A DNA stretch of 41,920 nt from Planctomycetota bacterium (GTDB taxonomy: Bacteria; Planctomycetota; JACQVV01; JASMLP01), in NCBI GenBank assembly GCA_030748635.1, contig JASMLP010000071.1:1-41920 (forward strand), in the 5' to 3' direction. Below, in pieces: positions 19,501 through 28,096 of the stretch (position 1 is its first letter; each line of letters starts with the position of its first letter). The translations under genes and the position numbers were made by a program. Below the pieces are notes generated by a model. The model searched no databases and was not told the DNA's origin. It saw only the letters and a list, made by a program, of their open reading frames with translations.

Positions 19501-20162
19501 CAGGCTTCCGGAGACGCGTTAGGCAGATCGCAATACCAATCGTAGAAAGACAACGAAATGCCGCCCATCAGCTGCAGCATCCGGGCACCCGAAGCGTAAC
19601 TGATCATCGACATCGCCGGAATTGGAGAAAATCCCGCGATCCGATCTGGACCGTGTTTTTTGATCGTATGCACGTTGGCGGCGGCCATGATCTCGGTGAC
19701 CTCGTCCCAGTCAGCACGCCGAAAGCCTCCCTTACCCCGAGCACGCTGCCAACGCTCACGCTTGACCGGATCACCGACCATCGAACCCCAGGCATCGACA
19801 GGGTCTTCGTGGGCAGCCTTAGCTTCTCGCCACAGATCCAGCAAAGCTCCTCGAATGTAAGGATATTTCACTCGCAAGGGGCTGTAGAGGTACCAGGAAT
19901 AGGAGATCCCACGCTGGCACCCCCGAGGCTCGTAGGGAGGCAAGCCGGGCTCCAGCAGGGGATAGTCCACCCCCTGCATCTCCCAGGTCACAATGCCATC
20001 CTTGACATGAATCGACCAGGTGCACCCACCGGTACAGTTCACACCATGGGTACTGCGTACCACCTTATCGTACTGCCAGCGGTTCCGGTAAAACTCCTCC
20101 CATCCCCGGGTTTCCGGTGTCATCTCATCCTTGATCCAGGGAATAAATCCATTATTACTCAT
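16515..20162 (-). CDS. narG: Respiratory nitrate reductase alpha subunit (molybdopterin)
   Basis: A 1215-residue catalytic subunit, slightly shorter than E. coli NarG. The FS0 cluster motif is H39-x3-C43-x3-C47-x34-C82 and the molybdenum-ligating Asp is D212 in FYDWYCDLP. Other conserved blocks are [81 protein letters not shown] and [13 protein letters not shown]. There is no twin-arginine leader, so the active site should face the cytoplasm. The same architecture occurs in cytoplasmic-type nitrite oxidoreductases, so the direction of catalysis cannot be settled from motifs alone. The start overlaps the narC stop by ATGA. Confidence 0.95.
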   Translation of the reverse strand: MSNNGFIPWIKDEMTPETRGWEEFYRNRWQYDKVVRSTHGVNCTGGCTWSIHVKDGIVTWEMQGVDYPLLEPGLPPYEPRGCQRGISYSWYLYSPLRVKYPYIRGALLDLWREAKAAHEDPVDAWGSMVGDPVKRERWQRARGKGGFRRADWDEVTEIMAAANVHTIKKHGPDRIAGFSPIPAMSMISYASGARMLQLMGGISLSFYDWYCDLPNASPEAWGEQTDVQESADWYNAKLLAVMGSNLNMTRTPDCHFAAEARHNGTKMVVFSPDFSQVSKYADQWMAINAGQDGAWWMAVNHVLLRECHYEKPVPYFIDYQKRYTDGPHLVELHPADGQYKAGQFLRAGRLESYAEEEKADWKFLFWDTQTDGPKMPMGSVGHRWGAAQGKWNLKLEDGKTGEPIDPTLSFLENNQGVVQVRLDDFGEGGTLFRGVPIQKIETADGETVVVTTVYDLLMAQYGVYRGLEGDYPTDYDDENAPYTPAWSEKYTGIGRKDLIQFAREWGRTAEYTQGKCTIIIGAGINHWYHANLMYRAGINALIFCGCIGVNGGGLAHYVGQEKLAPGESWGAIAFAKDWYGAARLQNAPSWHYVHTDQWRYEKSFTDYHTVPADQPEGSLAKGHTMDTQVKAVRNGWLPFYPQFNKNSIDLVEEARAQGADSDEEIVDHVVSELKSRKLKFSVEDPDAEENWPRVWYIWRGNALMSSSKGHEYFLKHYLGTHHNAIADDQLAVGSAQDVNWLEDAPQGKMDLVVDLNFRMDTSALYSDIVLPAATWYEKADLNSTDMHSFIHPLSPAVPPCWESKSDWDIFKTIAKKFSELAERHFPESVTDLVAVPLAHDSPAEVAQPSIQNWIDGEVEAIPGQTMPNLKLVNRDLKNLYQQFISFGPLARENGLGAHGTHYAIDDFYDRMLETHPVERWGGKTYPSLKKDVDTCNAILRLATVTNGELAYRSYSNMEKKTGVPLVHLAEGSRDQCVDFKSIQVQPRRFLNSPMWSGLVSGGRAYSAFTYNVENGVPWRTLTGRQSLYLEHEGYLQFGEHLPTYKPKPLPVQYADLMFSEEVSETLMLNFLTPHGKWHIHSTYGDNHRMCTLSRGVEPFWINERDAEQIGIVDNDWVEVHNDHGVVVTRAAVSVRIPRGICIIYHSPERTLSVPKSPLRKGRRAGGHNSLTRTRLKPNLMIGGYGQFTYHFNYWGPTGCNRDTHVLVRKLPELAW

Positions 20163-21040
20163 CGATGTAAAGCCCTTTCACCCTGGTCGGCAACCAGCCT
20201 GGCCCGGACAGATCGGAAACGTGTTCGCCATAACACATCAAAGATGACCAGCACCCCCACCGCCCCCACCAGTCCCAGAAGAATGAAGTGGAGAGGACCG
20301 GACGGAGGAGCCTCCGACCCCGTTTCAGCGGCTTCTTTAAAGTAGGCCACCAGAGCGAGGATCTCCCCAGACTCCAGCGGGTGCGGTTTGAAAATAGATT
20401 GCATCGTCGGCGTGGCCGGAGCCGCAAGCCAGGTAGCAAGCCCCTTGCGCCCCTGAAGCCGATCGTAAACCTTCGTCAAATCGGGACCAAGCAGCCCTCC
20501 ACCGAGCCCCCCGATGCCGTTGATCGAGTGACAGGAGATGCATGAAGCGCCTTGCCTCTCCAGGCTGTGAAGTCCGAGAAAGATCTCCCGCCCACGCTCC
20601 ACATCGATGGCAGTCAGCGGTCGCTCACTGATTTGCAGTCCGGCAAACTCCGATTTCTCCAGCTCCGATTCCGCTTCGATCAAATCTATCAATAAATCGG
20701 CCACCTGGGGCGTTATCCCAGCGGCCCGAGGCATCACGGCCCCCCGGGATTCCTTTTTCAACTTGGCGGCGTAAGCGTCACCACTTTCCAGCATCGCAAC
20801 CGGATCCAACAGAAACCGCTTGAGCCAGGAACGATCCTTGCGCTCGAGAGCCCCCTTCAGGTCGGGCCCGGTCAATCGTCCGCCCCCAATCGTATGGCAA
20901 CTCATGCAGTTTTGACGGAAGAAACTCTTGGCCTGTTCGGCCTGCAAGGCCCGCTCATCCCCCCTGATTTCTTGCCCTCCGATCAACAAGATCCAGATCG
21001 GGAGAATGGCCAGGAAAGAACGCCTCGAGACGGCTATCAT
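20159..21040 (-). CDS. narC: Membrane-anchored dihaem cytochrome c, NarC-like
   Basis: A 293-residue protein. An N-terminal [18 protein letters not shown] signal leads into two class I cytochrome c domains with haem sites CMSCH (45-49) and CISCH (167-171). Possible axial Met residues occur in AVMPRAAG and PTMQSIF. A C-terminal helix at about 251-270 ([19 protein letters not shown]) and a basic tail anchor it in the membrane. Position directly before narG, with an ATGA overlap, matches narC of the Thermus nar operon, whose product is the fourth subunit of that nitrate reductase; cytochrome c genes also precede nxrA in some nitrite oxidisers. GAGGT precedes the ATG at 21040. Role inferred: electron exchange between the quinol/ACIII side and the periplasm. 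Confidence 0.85.
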   Translation of the reverse strand: MIAVSRRSFLAILPIWILLIGGQEIRGDERALQAEQAKSFFRQNCMSCHTIGGGRLTGPDLKGALERKDRSWLKRFLLDPVAMLESGDAYAAKLKKESRGAVMPRAAGITPQVADLLIDLIEAESELEKSEFAGLQISERPLTAIDVERGREIFLGLHSLERQGASCISCHSINGIGGLGGGLLGPDLTKVYDRLQGRKGLATWLAAPATPTMQSIFKPHPLESGEILALVAYFKEAAETGSEAPPSGPLHFILLGLVGAVGVLVIFDVLWRTRFRSVRARLVADQGERALHR

Positions 21041-21423
21041 CGCGATACCTCGAAATGAGATCGGCAGAAAACGGACACCGCTCCCTGAACCTTGTAAATA
21101 CCCACACGATGTCGGCCAGAGACCGACTCGTCAGCGAGAGAAAAGATCGATTCCGGGGCCGACAAGCGATTAGACACCTGGAGATTGGCGGTCGTCACCA
21201 GAACCTCATGCAGGCAAGCCAACACATCAACCAGACAAACCCGCCATTTAGCGAAGTAATCGAACACCGATTGGCCGATCCCACCGAACGCATAGACCCC
21301 GTGCCCGTTTGTATTGAAAAGCCGCACAAGAAGATTCTCACCGACAAACTGCACAACAGTCCCCTCCCGAGCATACCTCACGAGTCGACGAAATCGGCTT
21401 ATTGATAATTTTGCGTACAGCAC
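21037..21423 (-). CDS. Hypothetical small protein coupled to narC
   Basis: A 128-codon frame starting with GTG at 21423. It stops with a TGA that overlaps the narC ATG (ATGA), the same coupling seen at the narC/narG, actC/actD and actD/actE junctions, and its codons look plausible for this genome. No domain was recognised: an N-terminal basic stretch (RFRRLVRYAREG), a central part with FDYFAKWRVCLVDVLACLHEV, and a C-terminal GRHRVGIYKVQGAVSVF. It might be a regulator or small accessory factor of the nar cluster, or a chance frame in the 5' leader. A frame of similar length on the opposite strand looks less convincing. Confidence 0.35.
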   Translation of the reverse strand: MLYAKLSISRFRRLVRYAREGTVVQFVGENLLVRLFNTNGHGVYAFGGIGQSVFDYFAKWRVCLVDVLACLHEVLVTTANLQVSNRLSAPESIFSLADESVSGRHRVGIYKVQGAVSVFCRSHFEVSR

Positions 21424-21861
21424 GAAGCAAACCCATACTATTCAACCGTCGCTTCAATCAAAAGCGATGATCCCCTATGCATTTGAAATTTTTCTACCGC
21501 AATCCAAACTACAGCAAAATGCAGACCAAATAAGGTGATCACGATTTAACATCTCCGCCTGAAATTCGATATCCGTGGAGAAAAAAAAAAAAACGAACCC
21601 GATAAATGAACGGCCCAAATTTTTTCCAATTGAGAACTTCATTACAATCTTCACTGACTTCACTGAGGGGATATTCGCCCCAGGATAGACAATATTCCCC
21701 ACCCTGAACCGCTCTTCGTCGAGGGGGAGAAGAACTCCTCGACTCCCACCACGGATTTGTTGTCATCTATGAACTGGGCAAAGACACAGATATAACAGAT
21801 ATAGGCTTTCATAAAGAGAACAAGAAATTTAGAACATACAGCGAGAAGTGCCGGAATCGGC

Positions 21862-21896
21862 CACCGTGTACGTGGTATCACCTACGCGATACGGTG
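21862..21896. repeat. Imperfect inverted repeat
   Basis: CACCGT (21862-21867) pairs with ACGGTG (21891-21896). Inside an unpaired GTA/CGAT bulge, CGT and GGT pair with ACC and ACG around an ATC loop, for about 12 pairs in total. It is in non-coding DNA upstream of the nar cluster. It could be an operator or an RNA structure; no poly-T tract follows on either strand. Confidence 0.4.
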
Positions 21897-22284
21897 CGTC
21901 ACTGTTCATCCTCCCCTGGAGATCGAGTCGTGAAACTGGAGCCATCTCTTCCAGATCGGTAACGGTTTTGCGTATCAGTGAAAACGACAACGCATGACGT
22001 TCATGGAACTTTTCGGATCGATGACATTTTTGGTCAAACCATGTTCATCATAATTTCGTTACCTCCTCTTTCAGATCTTCAGGTCTTGAAGCGATGGGTA
22101 AGTCTTGCCTCTACCTAACCAGAGGGCGAAAAGTTACCCCTAATTTTTCTGGGCCAACAAGAAGAAGCCTGCCTTGCGAACAACAGATTTCTCGCAGAGG
22201 AAAATACGCGTCAAGCCAAGTACTCTCTACACGGTCCGCCCCTCGATCCAGGAGAAACAGCAAACTGGACGATCCAACCGCCAC

Positions 22285-22305
22285 TCGCCCCCCCCAAGGG
22301 GGCGA
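22285..22305. repeat. Perfect 8-bp inverted repeat, hairpin
   Basis: TCGCCCCC and GGGGGCGA flank a 5-nt CCCAA loop. It is about 385 bp before the glycosyltransferase start and has no following T tract, so a terminator is doubtful. Confidence 0.4.
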
Positions 22306-22689
22306 AGCAAGATTTTCAGGAGAGCTTACGCTGGGTTAAGAAACACCTTCTCCCTTGTCATTCCGCCAACCGATCGACTCAAATCGCCGCTTCAGAAACA
22401 TTGGCGACGCCAACGCGGAGTCGTGTGAAAGGATATATCTTCTCCTCCTGTTCAGGAAAAATTCAAGGAAGCTCCCGAAAATATCTTTATCATGCCCATG
22501 ATCAAGCCTTACCGGATCGATTCTATTTTGAGAGCAGAACGACAGGACTGGATCTCCGATGGCACCGCCATTCAAAGAGCCTGAAGAATCTGGATCGCGA
22601 CCTTACAGCTTTCCGGTGTCGCCTGTTCCGCTGTCTTCCCGGAGCTACCAGAACTCTCGAGTCGGTTTGTTCTCACGCGTATACCCGTC

Positions 22690-23910
22690 ATGAAAAAAGT
22701 CCTCGTCGTCACCCCTCGCTTTCCCATCCCCGACTCGGGGGCGTGTGAGAAAGATCGACTCGATGGAATGAAACAGTTTCGACGACTGGGCTACGAAGTC
22801 CGCGTGATCGGCAAGGCTTTCGACTTTCAGGACCGAGAGAAGATCGAAACTTTTGGAGAAAACCACGGGATTTCCATCGAACTTGTGCCGTACCGTTTTA
22901 CCGAGAAGGTGAGCGCTCTAAAGAAAATATCTGTTCTCGTTCGCCGCTTACTCTGGCCTGGATTCTGGGACGGTTCCGCCTACGAATACACGGACCCCAA
23001 AATCAATGAAACCCTGACCCGGACCCTCGACGAATGGAAACCCGATGTGGTCTGGTTCGATTACACCTACCTCTGGCCTCTTTACCGACATGTCACTCGT
23101 CGAAACATTCCGATCGTAACCCGATCGATCAATGTGGAAGCGAATCACTTCCTGGAAGAAGATGGACGAACCCTTCTGCACTACCTGCAGTACATTCCCA
23201 AGTGGTTGACCGAACGCACCACGTTGCGACGTTCCGATCTTCTCTATTCGATCACTCCGCGGGAAAGAAATTGGTACCGCCGATTAGGGAAAGATTCTCG
23301 AGTGGTGAATCTACCGCTTCGTGGGATGCCTGAAACGCTCGATACCCAGCAGTTCATTCTTCGGGATCGGACTCCTCTGCGCGCCTATTTCATGGGTTCG
23401 ACCTACAACGTCGCGCACAATCGAAGAGCACTCGAATTCCTGCTCGCTCATGTGGTTCCTCGAGTCGAGGAACGATTTCCAGGTCGATTCGAGTTTCACA
23501 TTTTCGGAGGGAAGGTACCGAAGGATTTCGATCGATTTCTCCGCGAGAGCATCCATTTGCGAGGGCATGTCGAAGATATCGGCAAGGCTCTGCAAGAGAT
23601 GGATATTGCGCTGATTCCATCCCTCTACGGAGCGGGAATGCAGCAAAAGATCTTCGAATCCTTCAGTCGAGGTTTTCCGACCGTGGTCACCCCGCGCGGC
23701 ATCGCTGACTATCCATTCGAAGACGGAGTTCACTACCTCGGAGCGACGAACGCAGAAGAGTTCGTCGATGCGATGGAACGTCTGCTCGTTTTCGAAGAAC
23801 GACAGAACCTTTCCAGCTCGGCTCGAACACGATCCGAAGAGCTTTTTTCAGGCTCACGAATCGACTCGATTGTCGAAGAAGGGCTGACTCAGATCTTGAA
23901 AATCGGCTAA
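22690..23910 (+). CDS. Glycosyltransferase, GT-B fold (family 4-like)
   Basis: A 406-residue protein. The N-terminus KVLVVTPRFPIPDSGACEKDR has the usual GT-B start with a glycine-containing loop before the acceptor site. The C-terminal half has FHIFGGKVPKDFDRF, LRGHVEDIGKALQEMDIALIPSLYGAGMQQKIFESFSRG (in two parts) and PTVVTPRGIADY. This is the donor-binding pattern with the conserved Glu (KIFESFSRG, E of the EX7E-like region). A cytosolic sugar transferase acting on a surface polysaccharide is likely; donor and acceptor unknown. Only a weak ribosome site precedes the ATG at 22690. The epimerase gene follows after 60 bp, so the two are probably co-transcribed. Confidence 0.85.
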   Translation: MKKVLVVTPRFPIPDSGACEKDRLDGMKQFRRLGYEVRVIGKAFDFQDREKIETFGENHGISIELVPYRFTEKVSALKKISVLVRRLLWPGFWDGSAYEYTDPKINETLTRTLDEWKPDVVWFDYTYLWPLYRHVTRRNIPIVTRSINVEANHFLEEDGRTLLHYLQYIPKWLTERTTLRRSDLLYSITPRERNWYRRLGKDSRVVNLPLRGMPETLDTQQFILRDRTPLRAYFMGSTYNVAHNRRALEFLLAHVVPRVEERFPGRFEFHIFGGKVPKDFDRFLRESIHLRGHVEDIGKALQEMDIALIPSLYGAGMQQKIFESFSRGFPTVVTPRGIADYPFEDGVHYLGATNAEEFVDAMERLLVFEERQNLSSSARTRSEELFSGSRIDSIVEEGLTQILKIG

Positions 23911-23970
23911 TCTGAGCCTTTGCCAGATCGTGAAAAGTCATGACAAGGAAGTGATGAAGGAAACGCAAAC

Positions 23971-25002
23971 ATGAAATCGTTACTGATTACCGGCGGAGCC
24001 GGGTTCATCGGCTCCAACGCCGCACATCACTTCGACCGGGCGGGTTGGCGCGTGGTCATTTTCGATAATCTGTCGCGCCGAGGAGCGGGTCGGAATCTGG
24101 ACTGGATTCGGGAGAAAACAGATGTCGAGTTTGTGCAGGGCGATTTGCGCCGCCCTGAAGAGATCGAGAGCGTTTTCGAGAAAACGCAACCCGAAGCCGT
24201 TTTACACCTTGGCGGACAGGTGGCGGTCACCACCTCCGTGGTCGATCCGAGGGAAGACTTCGAGGTCAACGCACTCGGAACATTCAACGTTCTCGAAGCC
24301 TTGCGCCGGTTCGTTCCGCACGCTCCACTCGTCTATTCCTCGACCAACAAAGTCTACGGAAAAATGGATCAGGCGGTGGTGGTTGAACGGGATGGCCGAT
24401 ATGCCTACCGGGATCAAACGCAGGGGATCGACGAACAGTTCCCACTCGACTTTCACTCCCCCTACGGCTGCTCGAAAGGGGCCGGCGATCAATATGTCCT
24501 CGATTACGCGAGAATTTATGATCTCAAGCTGACCAGCTTTCGACAGTCGTGTATCTACGGACCTCGTCAGTTCGGAGTCGAAGATCAAGGGTGGATCGCC
24601 TGGTTCACGATCGCGACCCGCGCGAAGAAACCGATCACAATCTACGGAGATGGCAAGCAAGTGCGCGATGTCCTTCACGTAGACGACCTGATCCGTCTCT
24701 ACGAAATGGCGCTACAACAACCGGATCGTGTCGCCGGCGAAGCGTTCAACGTCGGAGGCGGACCGGAAAACACACTTTCACTTCTCGAACTGGTTCAGAT
24801 CCTCGAAAGCCGCAGTCAAGAACCGCTCCCCTTTACCCGCGCAGATTGGCGACCGGGAGACCAGAAAGTGTTTGTCTGTGATATCCGAAAAATCCAGGAC
24901 CGACTCGGTTGGACGCCTGCCACCCGACCCGCGGAGGGCGTCGGTCGGCTGGCCGACTGGGTGGAAGAAAACCTGAGTACGATCCAGGAAGCCCTGGGCT
25001 AA
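23971..25002 (+). CDS. NAD-dependent sugar epimerase, CDP-paratose 2-epimerase-like
   Basis: A 343-residue extended short-chain dehydrogenase. The NAD-binding GGAGFIGSN is at 8-16, SSTNKVYG replaces the usual SSxAVYG, and the catalytic YGCSK lies in FHSPYGCSKGAGDQYVLDY. RQSCIYGPRQFGVEDQGWIAWF is the hallmark of the CDP-paratose 2-epimerase (Tyv/RfbE) group, which converts CDP-paratose to CDP-tyvelose. GDGKQVRDVLHVDDL is a standard downstream motif. A good GAAGGAAA ribosome site precedes the ATG. No genes for making CDP-paratose are in the window, so the substrate could be another nucleotide sugar. Follows the glycosyltransferase gene. Confidence 0.85.
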   Translation: MKSLLITGGAGFIGSNAAHHFDRAGWRVVIFDNLSRRGAGRNLDWIREKTDVEFVQGDLRRPEEIESVFEKTQPEAVLHLGGQVAVTTSVVDPREDFEVNALGTFNVLEALRRFVPHAPLVYSSTNKVYGKMDQAVVVERDGRYAYRDQTQGIDEQFPLDFHSPYGCSKGAGDQYVLDYARIYDLKLTSFRQSCIYGPRQFGVEDQGWIAWFTIATRAKKPITIYGDGKQVRDVLHVDDLIRLYEMALQQPDRVAGEAFNVGGGPENTLSLLELVQILESRSQEPLPFTRADWRPGDQKVFVCDIRKIQDRLGWTPATRPAEGVGRLADWVEENLSTIQEALG

Positions 25003-25429
25003 CCGACATTCTTCCCCGTTCGCTTGCCGACAGAAATGAGAAGTAACGGCAAGACCGGATGAACTCGAGGCGCACCTTCCTTCTGACGACCTTCCCACTG
25101 CTCGGCCCGGAACGACTCCTCCATTCGACTGGAAAGTGAGCATTCGACTCTTCGATTTCTCGAAGAACCCAGAGGCCGACTCCCCGTATATTTGCCGAAA
25201 CCTGGGGCTTCGCCCCCAACGCATTCGGTCGATCTTCTGAGCTAACCCACTCTCCGACAGACCATTAGGAGGGCATCGGACTGCCCATGTCTCTGGACAT
25301 GAAAATAATATCAAAAAGGAGGAACCCCGAACGTATTCCCTGCGTCTGAGTTTGGTAGCAGAACGAATCGCGACCAAGCCCTTTCTGCATACGTTTCGAT
25401 ATAACCCCTTGAACTGAAGGTGAAATCCG
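25003..25429. other. Intergenic region between epimerase and VIT-vWA genes
   Basis: No gene seen. A small hairpin, GGGGC-TTC-GCCCC, lies at 25204-25216, about 200 bp after the epimerase stop. The right end must carry the promoter and the GAAGGTG ribosome site of the VIT-vWA gene. Confidence 0.4.
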
Positions 25430-27751
25430 ATGCATGCCCGACTGACCTTTGCCCTCCTTTCTTGCCTGGCCATAACTCTTCTATCCCCCCCTTCCTCAGG
25501 GCAAGGTATCGAAATGACCCGGAGGATCGCTCCTCGCCCCCCCACGACCGAACCGACCCCGCAAACGGGTCCTCAGGCGGTCTTCATCCGTTCTCACCGG
25601 ATCCATGTTTCGATGCAAAAAGGCGTGGCTACCACCCACATCGTACAGATCTTTCACAACCCCAACCGAGCCCAGCTCGAGGGAACCTACATCTTTCCAC
25701 TCCCCCCGGAAGCGACCATCGGGGAGTTCAAGATGTCGATGAACGGGAAGATGGTCTCGGCCGAAGTCATCGAAAGCGAAAAGGCCCGCAATATCTACGA
25801 ATCGATTGTGCGCCGTCGCAAAGACCCCGGCCTGCTCGAATACGTGGGGCAGAAAATGATCCGAGCTCGCGTTTTCCCCATTCCCGCTCGTGGTGACGTC
25901 ACGATCGAGATCCGCTACGAACAGATTCTGAACAGCGAGGGGGGAATCACCGAATACGTCTATCCTCTCAACTCGTCCCGATTTTCGAAGAAACCCCTCC
26001 AGGAAGTCGTCATCTCGGTCGATCTCGCCAGCGATATCCCCCTGAAAGCGATCTACTCGCCGACCCACCCGGTCGATGTCGTTCGTAAGGGCGATCGGGC
26101 CGCTCGAGTCGTCTACGAGGGGAAAAACGTCGTTCCCGGTCGGGATTTCGTTCTCTATTCGAGTCAGAGCCGCAAAGACCTGGGGCTCTCTCTTCTCACC
26201 CACCGGGAAGAGGGTGAAGACGGATTCTTCCTCCTCTTTGTCACCCCCAAAGAGGAGTACAACGAGAACGAAATCCAGCCCAAGGCGATCCAGTTCGTGG
26301 TCGACACTTCCGGATCGATGACCGGCCAAAAAATGGAGCAGGCGCGACGGGCCCTGATTCACTGCCTGAAACACCTCAATCCCCGGGACCACTTCAACGT
26401 CATCGCCTTCTCCACCGAGGCCCGGCCCCTCGCCCCGAAGTTCCTCTCCGCGACCGAACAGAACGTGACCCAAGCGGTTCGCTTCGTCGAGGCTCTCGAA
26501 GCCCGCGGCGGGACCGCCATCGATGAAGCGCTCACCCAAGCGCTCACAGCCACCCCGCCCGAAGGCATCCTTCCGATGGTAATTTTTCTCACCGACGGCA
26601 AACCGACGATCGGCGAACGGAACCCCACCCAGATCCTTGCCAACGTCACAAAGAAAAACGTGGCGCGTTCGAGAATCTTCGTCTTCGGTGTCGGCTCCAA
26701 TCTCGACACCCATCTGCTCGACAAGATCGCCGAAGCCAACCAGGGAACTCGAGAATACGTAACCGAAGGGGAGGACATCGCGGTCAAGGTCAAGCGTTTC
26801 TACGACAAGGCGTCCAGTCCGGTGCTCGCGAACCTCGACCTGAAAATCGACGGAGTCGAAGTCCTCGACGTCTATCCGAAGAAGCTCCCGGATCTCTTCC
26901 GAGGCACTCAACTCGTCGTCCTGGGACGTTACGACGGCAAGGGAGATGTGGCTGTCCACCTCCGAGGAAAGATCGGCGTCGAGCAGCGGGAATTCGTCCA
27001 CGAGGCGACCTTCCCCACCTCCGACTCGTCCGCCGAGTTCCTTCCTCGACTCTGGGCTCACCGCAAGGTCGCCTACCTCGTCGATGAGATTCGCCTCCAC
27101 GGGCACTCGAAGGAACTGAAAGCAGAAATCGTCCGCCTCGGCAAGCGATACGGCCTGGTCACCCCCTTCACCTCGGCACTGATCCTGGAGGAGGAGATGG
27201 CGGGCACACCGATCACACGAAGGCGAAACCGTCGTGGGCACGGATTCGCGCCAGCCTGGCACCACCAATTCAATCGTCACTTTTCTTACGGCGTTTACCG
27301 TGCGGAAGGAGTGAACCCCGCGAAGTCGGTTATCGAGAAGCTGGGAAGACAAGACCGAGAATTCGAGCGCAAGGCCCGATTCATGCACGATAACCTGAAA
27401 CAAACGGGAGGCAAAAAGGCGGTCGAACTCTCCCAGAAGCTCGAAAAAGACAAGCAAGCCAACTCCCTGGCCCAGAACGACGAATCTGCCGAAAACGAAA
27501 CCGAACGCGCCATACGCCGGGTCGGGAGTAAGACCTTCTACCAGATCGATGGGACCTGGATCGACTCGACCTACGATCACGAGAAGGACAAGGCAAAGGT
27601 CATCGAAATCGAGTACCTGTCCAAGGCCTACTTCGAACTGACCGCCCGTTCCAAGCCGATCGCCCGCTGCCTGTCCCTGGGAGAGCGAGTCATCGTGAAA
27701 GTTGGCGAGAAAGTCTTCCGGATCTCCCAGGCCGCTGAAAAGGGAGAATGA
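25430..27751 (+). CDS. Secreted VIT domain plus von Willebrand factor A domain protein
   Basis: A 773-residue protein with an N-terminal signal peptide (LTFALLSCLAITLLSPPSSG). A VIT domain spans about 45-165: VFIRSHRIHVSMQKGVATTH, LEGTYIFPLPPEATIGEF, EVIESEKARNIYES and ARVFPIPARGDVTIEIRYEQ. A vWA domain starts at about 285 with a complete MIDAS: DTSGSM (D292-x-S-x-S), the Thr in RGGTAIDEAL and FLTDGKPT. The C-terminal 200 residues are charged and possibly helical. The arrangement is that of inter-alpha-trypsin inhibitor heavy-chain-like proteins, widespread in bacteria and of mostly unknown role; extracytoplasmic metal-dependent adhesion is likely. The gene is followed 12 bp later by a strong hairpin. 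Confidence 0.88.
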   Translation: MHARLTFALLSCLAITLLSPPSSGQGIEMTRRIAPRPPTTEPTPQTGPQAVFIRSHRIHVSMQKGVATTHIVQIFHNPNRAQLEGTYIFPLPPEATIGEFKMSMNGKMVSAEVIESEKARNIYESIVRRRKDPGLLEYVGQKMIRARVFPIPARGDVTIEIRYEQILNSEGGITEYVYPLNSSRFSKKPLQEVVISVDLASDIPLKAIYSPTHPVDVVRKGDRAARVVYEGKNVVPGRDFVLYSSQSRKDLGLSLLTHREEGEDGFFLLFVTPKEEYNENEIQPKAIQFVVDTSGSMTGQKMEQARRALIHCLKHLNPRDHFNVIAFSTEARPLAPKFLSATEQNVTQAVRFVEALEARGGTAIDEALTQALTATPPEGILPMVIFLTDGKPTIGERNPTQILANVTKKNVARSRIFVFGVGSNLDTHLLDKIAEANQGTREYVTEGEDIAVKVKRFYDKASSPVLANLDLKIDGVEVLDVYPKKLPDLFRGTQLVVLGRYDGKGDVAVHLRGKIGVEQREFVHEATFPTSDSSAEFLPRLWAHRKVAYLVDEIRLHGHSKELKAEIVRLGKRYGLVTPFTSALILEEEMAGTPITRRRNRRGHGFAPAWHHQFNRHFSYGVYRAEGVNPAKSVIEKLGRQDREFERKARFMHDNLKQTGGKKAVELSQKLEKDKQANSLAQNDESAENETERAIRRVGSKTFYQIDGTWIDSTYDHEKDKAKVIEIEYLSKAYFELTARSKPIARCLSLGERVIVKVGEKVFRISQAAEKGE

Positions 27752-27762
27752 CCTCTTCTCCA

Positions 27763-27796
27763 TCTTCGGGCCTCGGGGAAAGCCGAGGCCCGAAGA
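27763..27796 (+). terminator. Strong stem-loop after the VIT-vWA gene
   Basis: A perfect 14-bp stem (27763-27776 with 27783-27796, arms TCTTCGGGCCTCGG and CCGAGGCCCGAAGA) surrounds a GGAAAG loop, starting 11 bp after the stop codon. A G/A-rich run rather than poly-T follows, so termination may be by a non-canonical or Rho-assisted route, or the hairpin may protect the mRNA 3' end. Confidence 0.7.
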
Positions 27797-28096
27797 GAGG
27801 GGAAAAGTTCCCCGGTGAAAAGACACCTCGACGCAACAGGCTTCGATCGATTCGAAATGAGCATTTGGATGGCCGGAAGGTACCGAAATCGTTTTCCACG
27901 CTCATGAACTCCTCGCCCTCTACCGACTCTTCACGTCTCTTGATACCCTTGATCGATGTGAGGATTGTCCTCCCTGGTCCAGCCGTTCACTTCCATCTGG
28001 GTAAGTGACATTCGGTGTTCCAACGAGCTCTCGACTCCGCCAACTCGTCAGATATTCTGCCTCACGTTTTTTCCCGACCCGCAGGTACACCCGAAA

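Larger units (their letters stand above)
21424..22689. other. 1.27-kb non-coding stretch between the nar cluster and the glycosyltransferase gene
   Basis: No supported gene. The stretch is visibly richer in A/T than its neighbours and holds an A13 run (21581-21593), a tandem cagatata pair near 21796-21811, an imperfect inverted repeat (21862-21896) and a perfect 8-bp hairpin (22285-22305). It must contain the promoters of both the leftward nar-act cluster and the rightward glycosyltransferase gene. I could not find a full FNR/DNR palindrome. Confidence 0.5.

Noticed and set aside
21055..21405. 116-codon rightward frame opposite the small narC-coupled ORF
   Set aside because: Composition is unlike a folded protein and it has no coupling or ribosome site; the leftward frame is the better of two weak candidates.
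21395..21425. TTGAT half-site near 21404 as an FNR/DNR box upstream of narC
   Set aside because: The second half-site (ATCAA at the right spacing) is not present.
25496..27826. 776-codon leftward frame opposite the VIT-vWA gene
   Set aside because: It is a codon-bias shadow of the real gene: no recognisable domain, Asp/Val/Gly-rich, and the plus-strand protein has complete VIT and MIDAS motifs.
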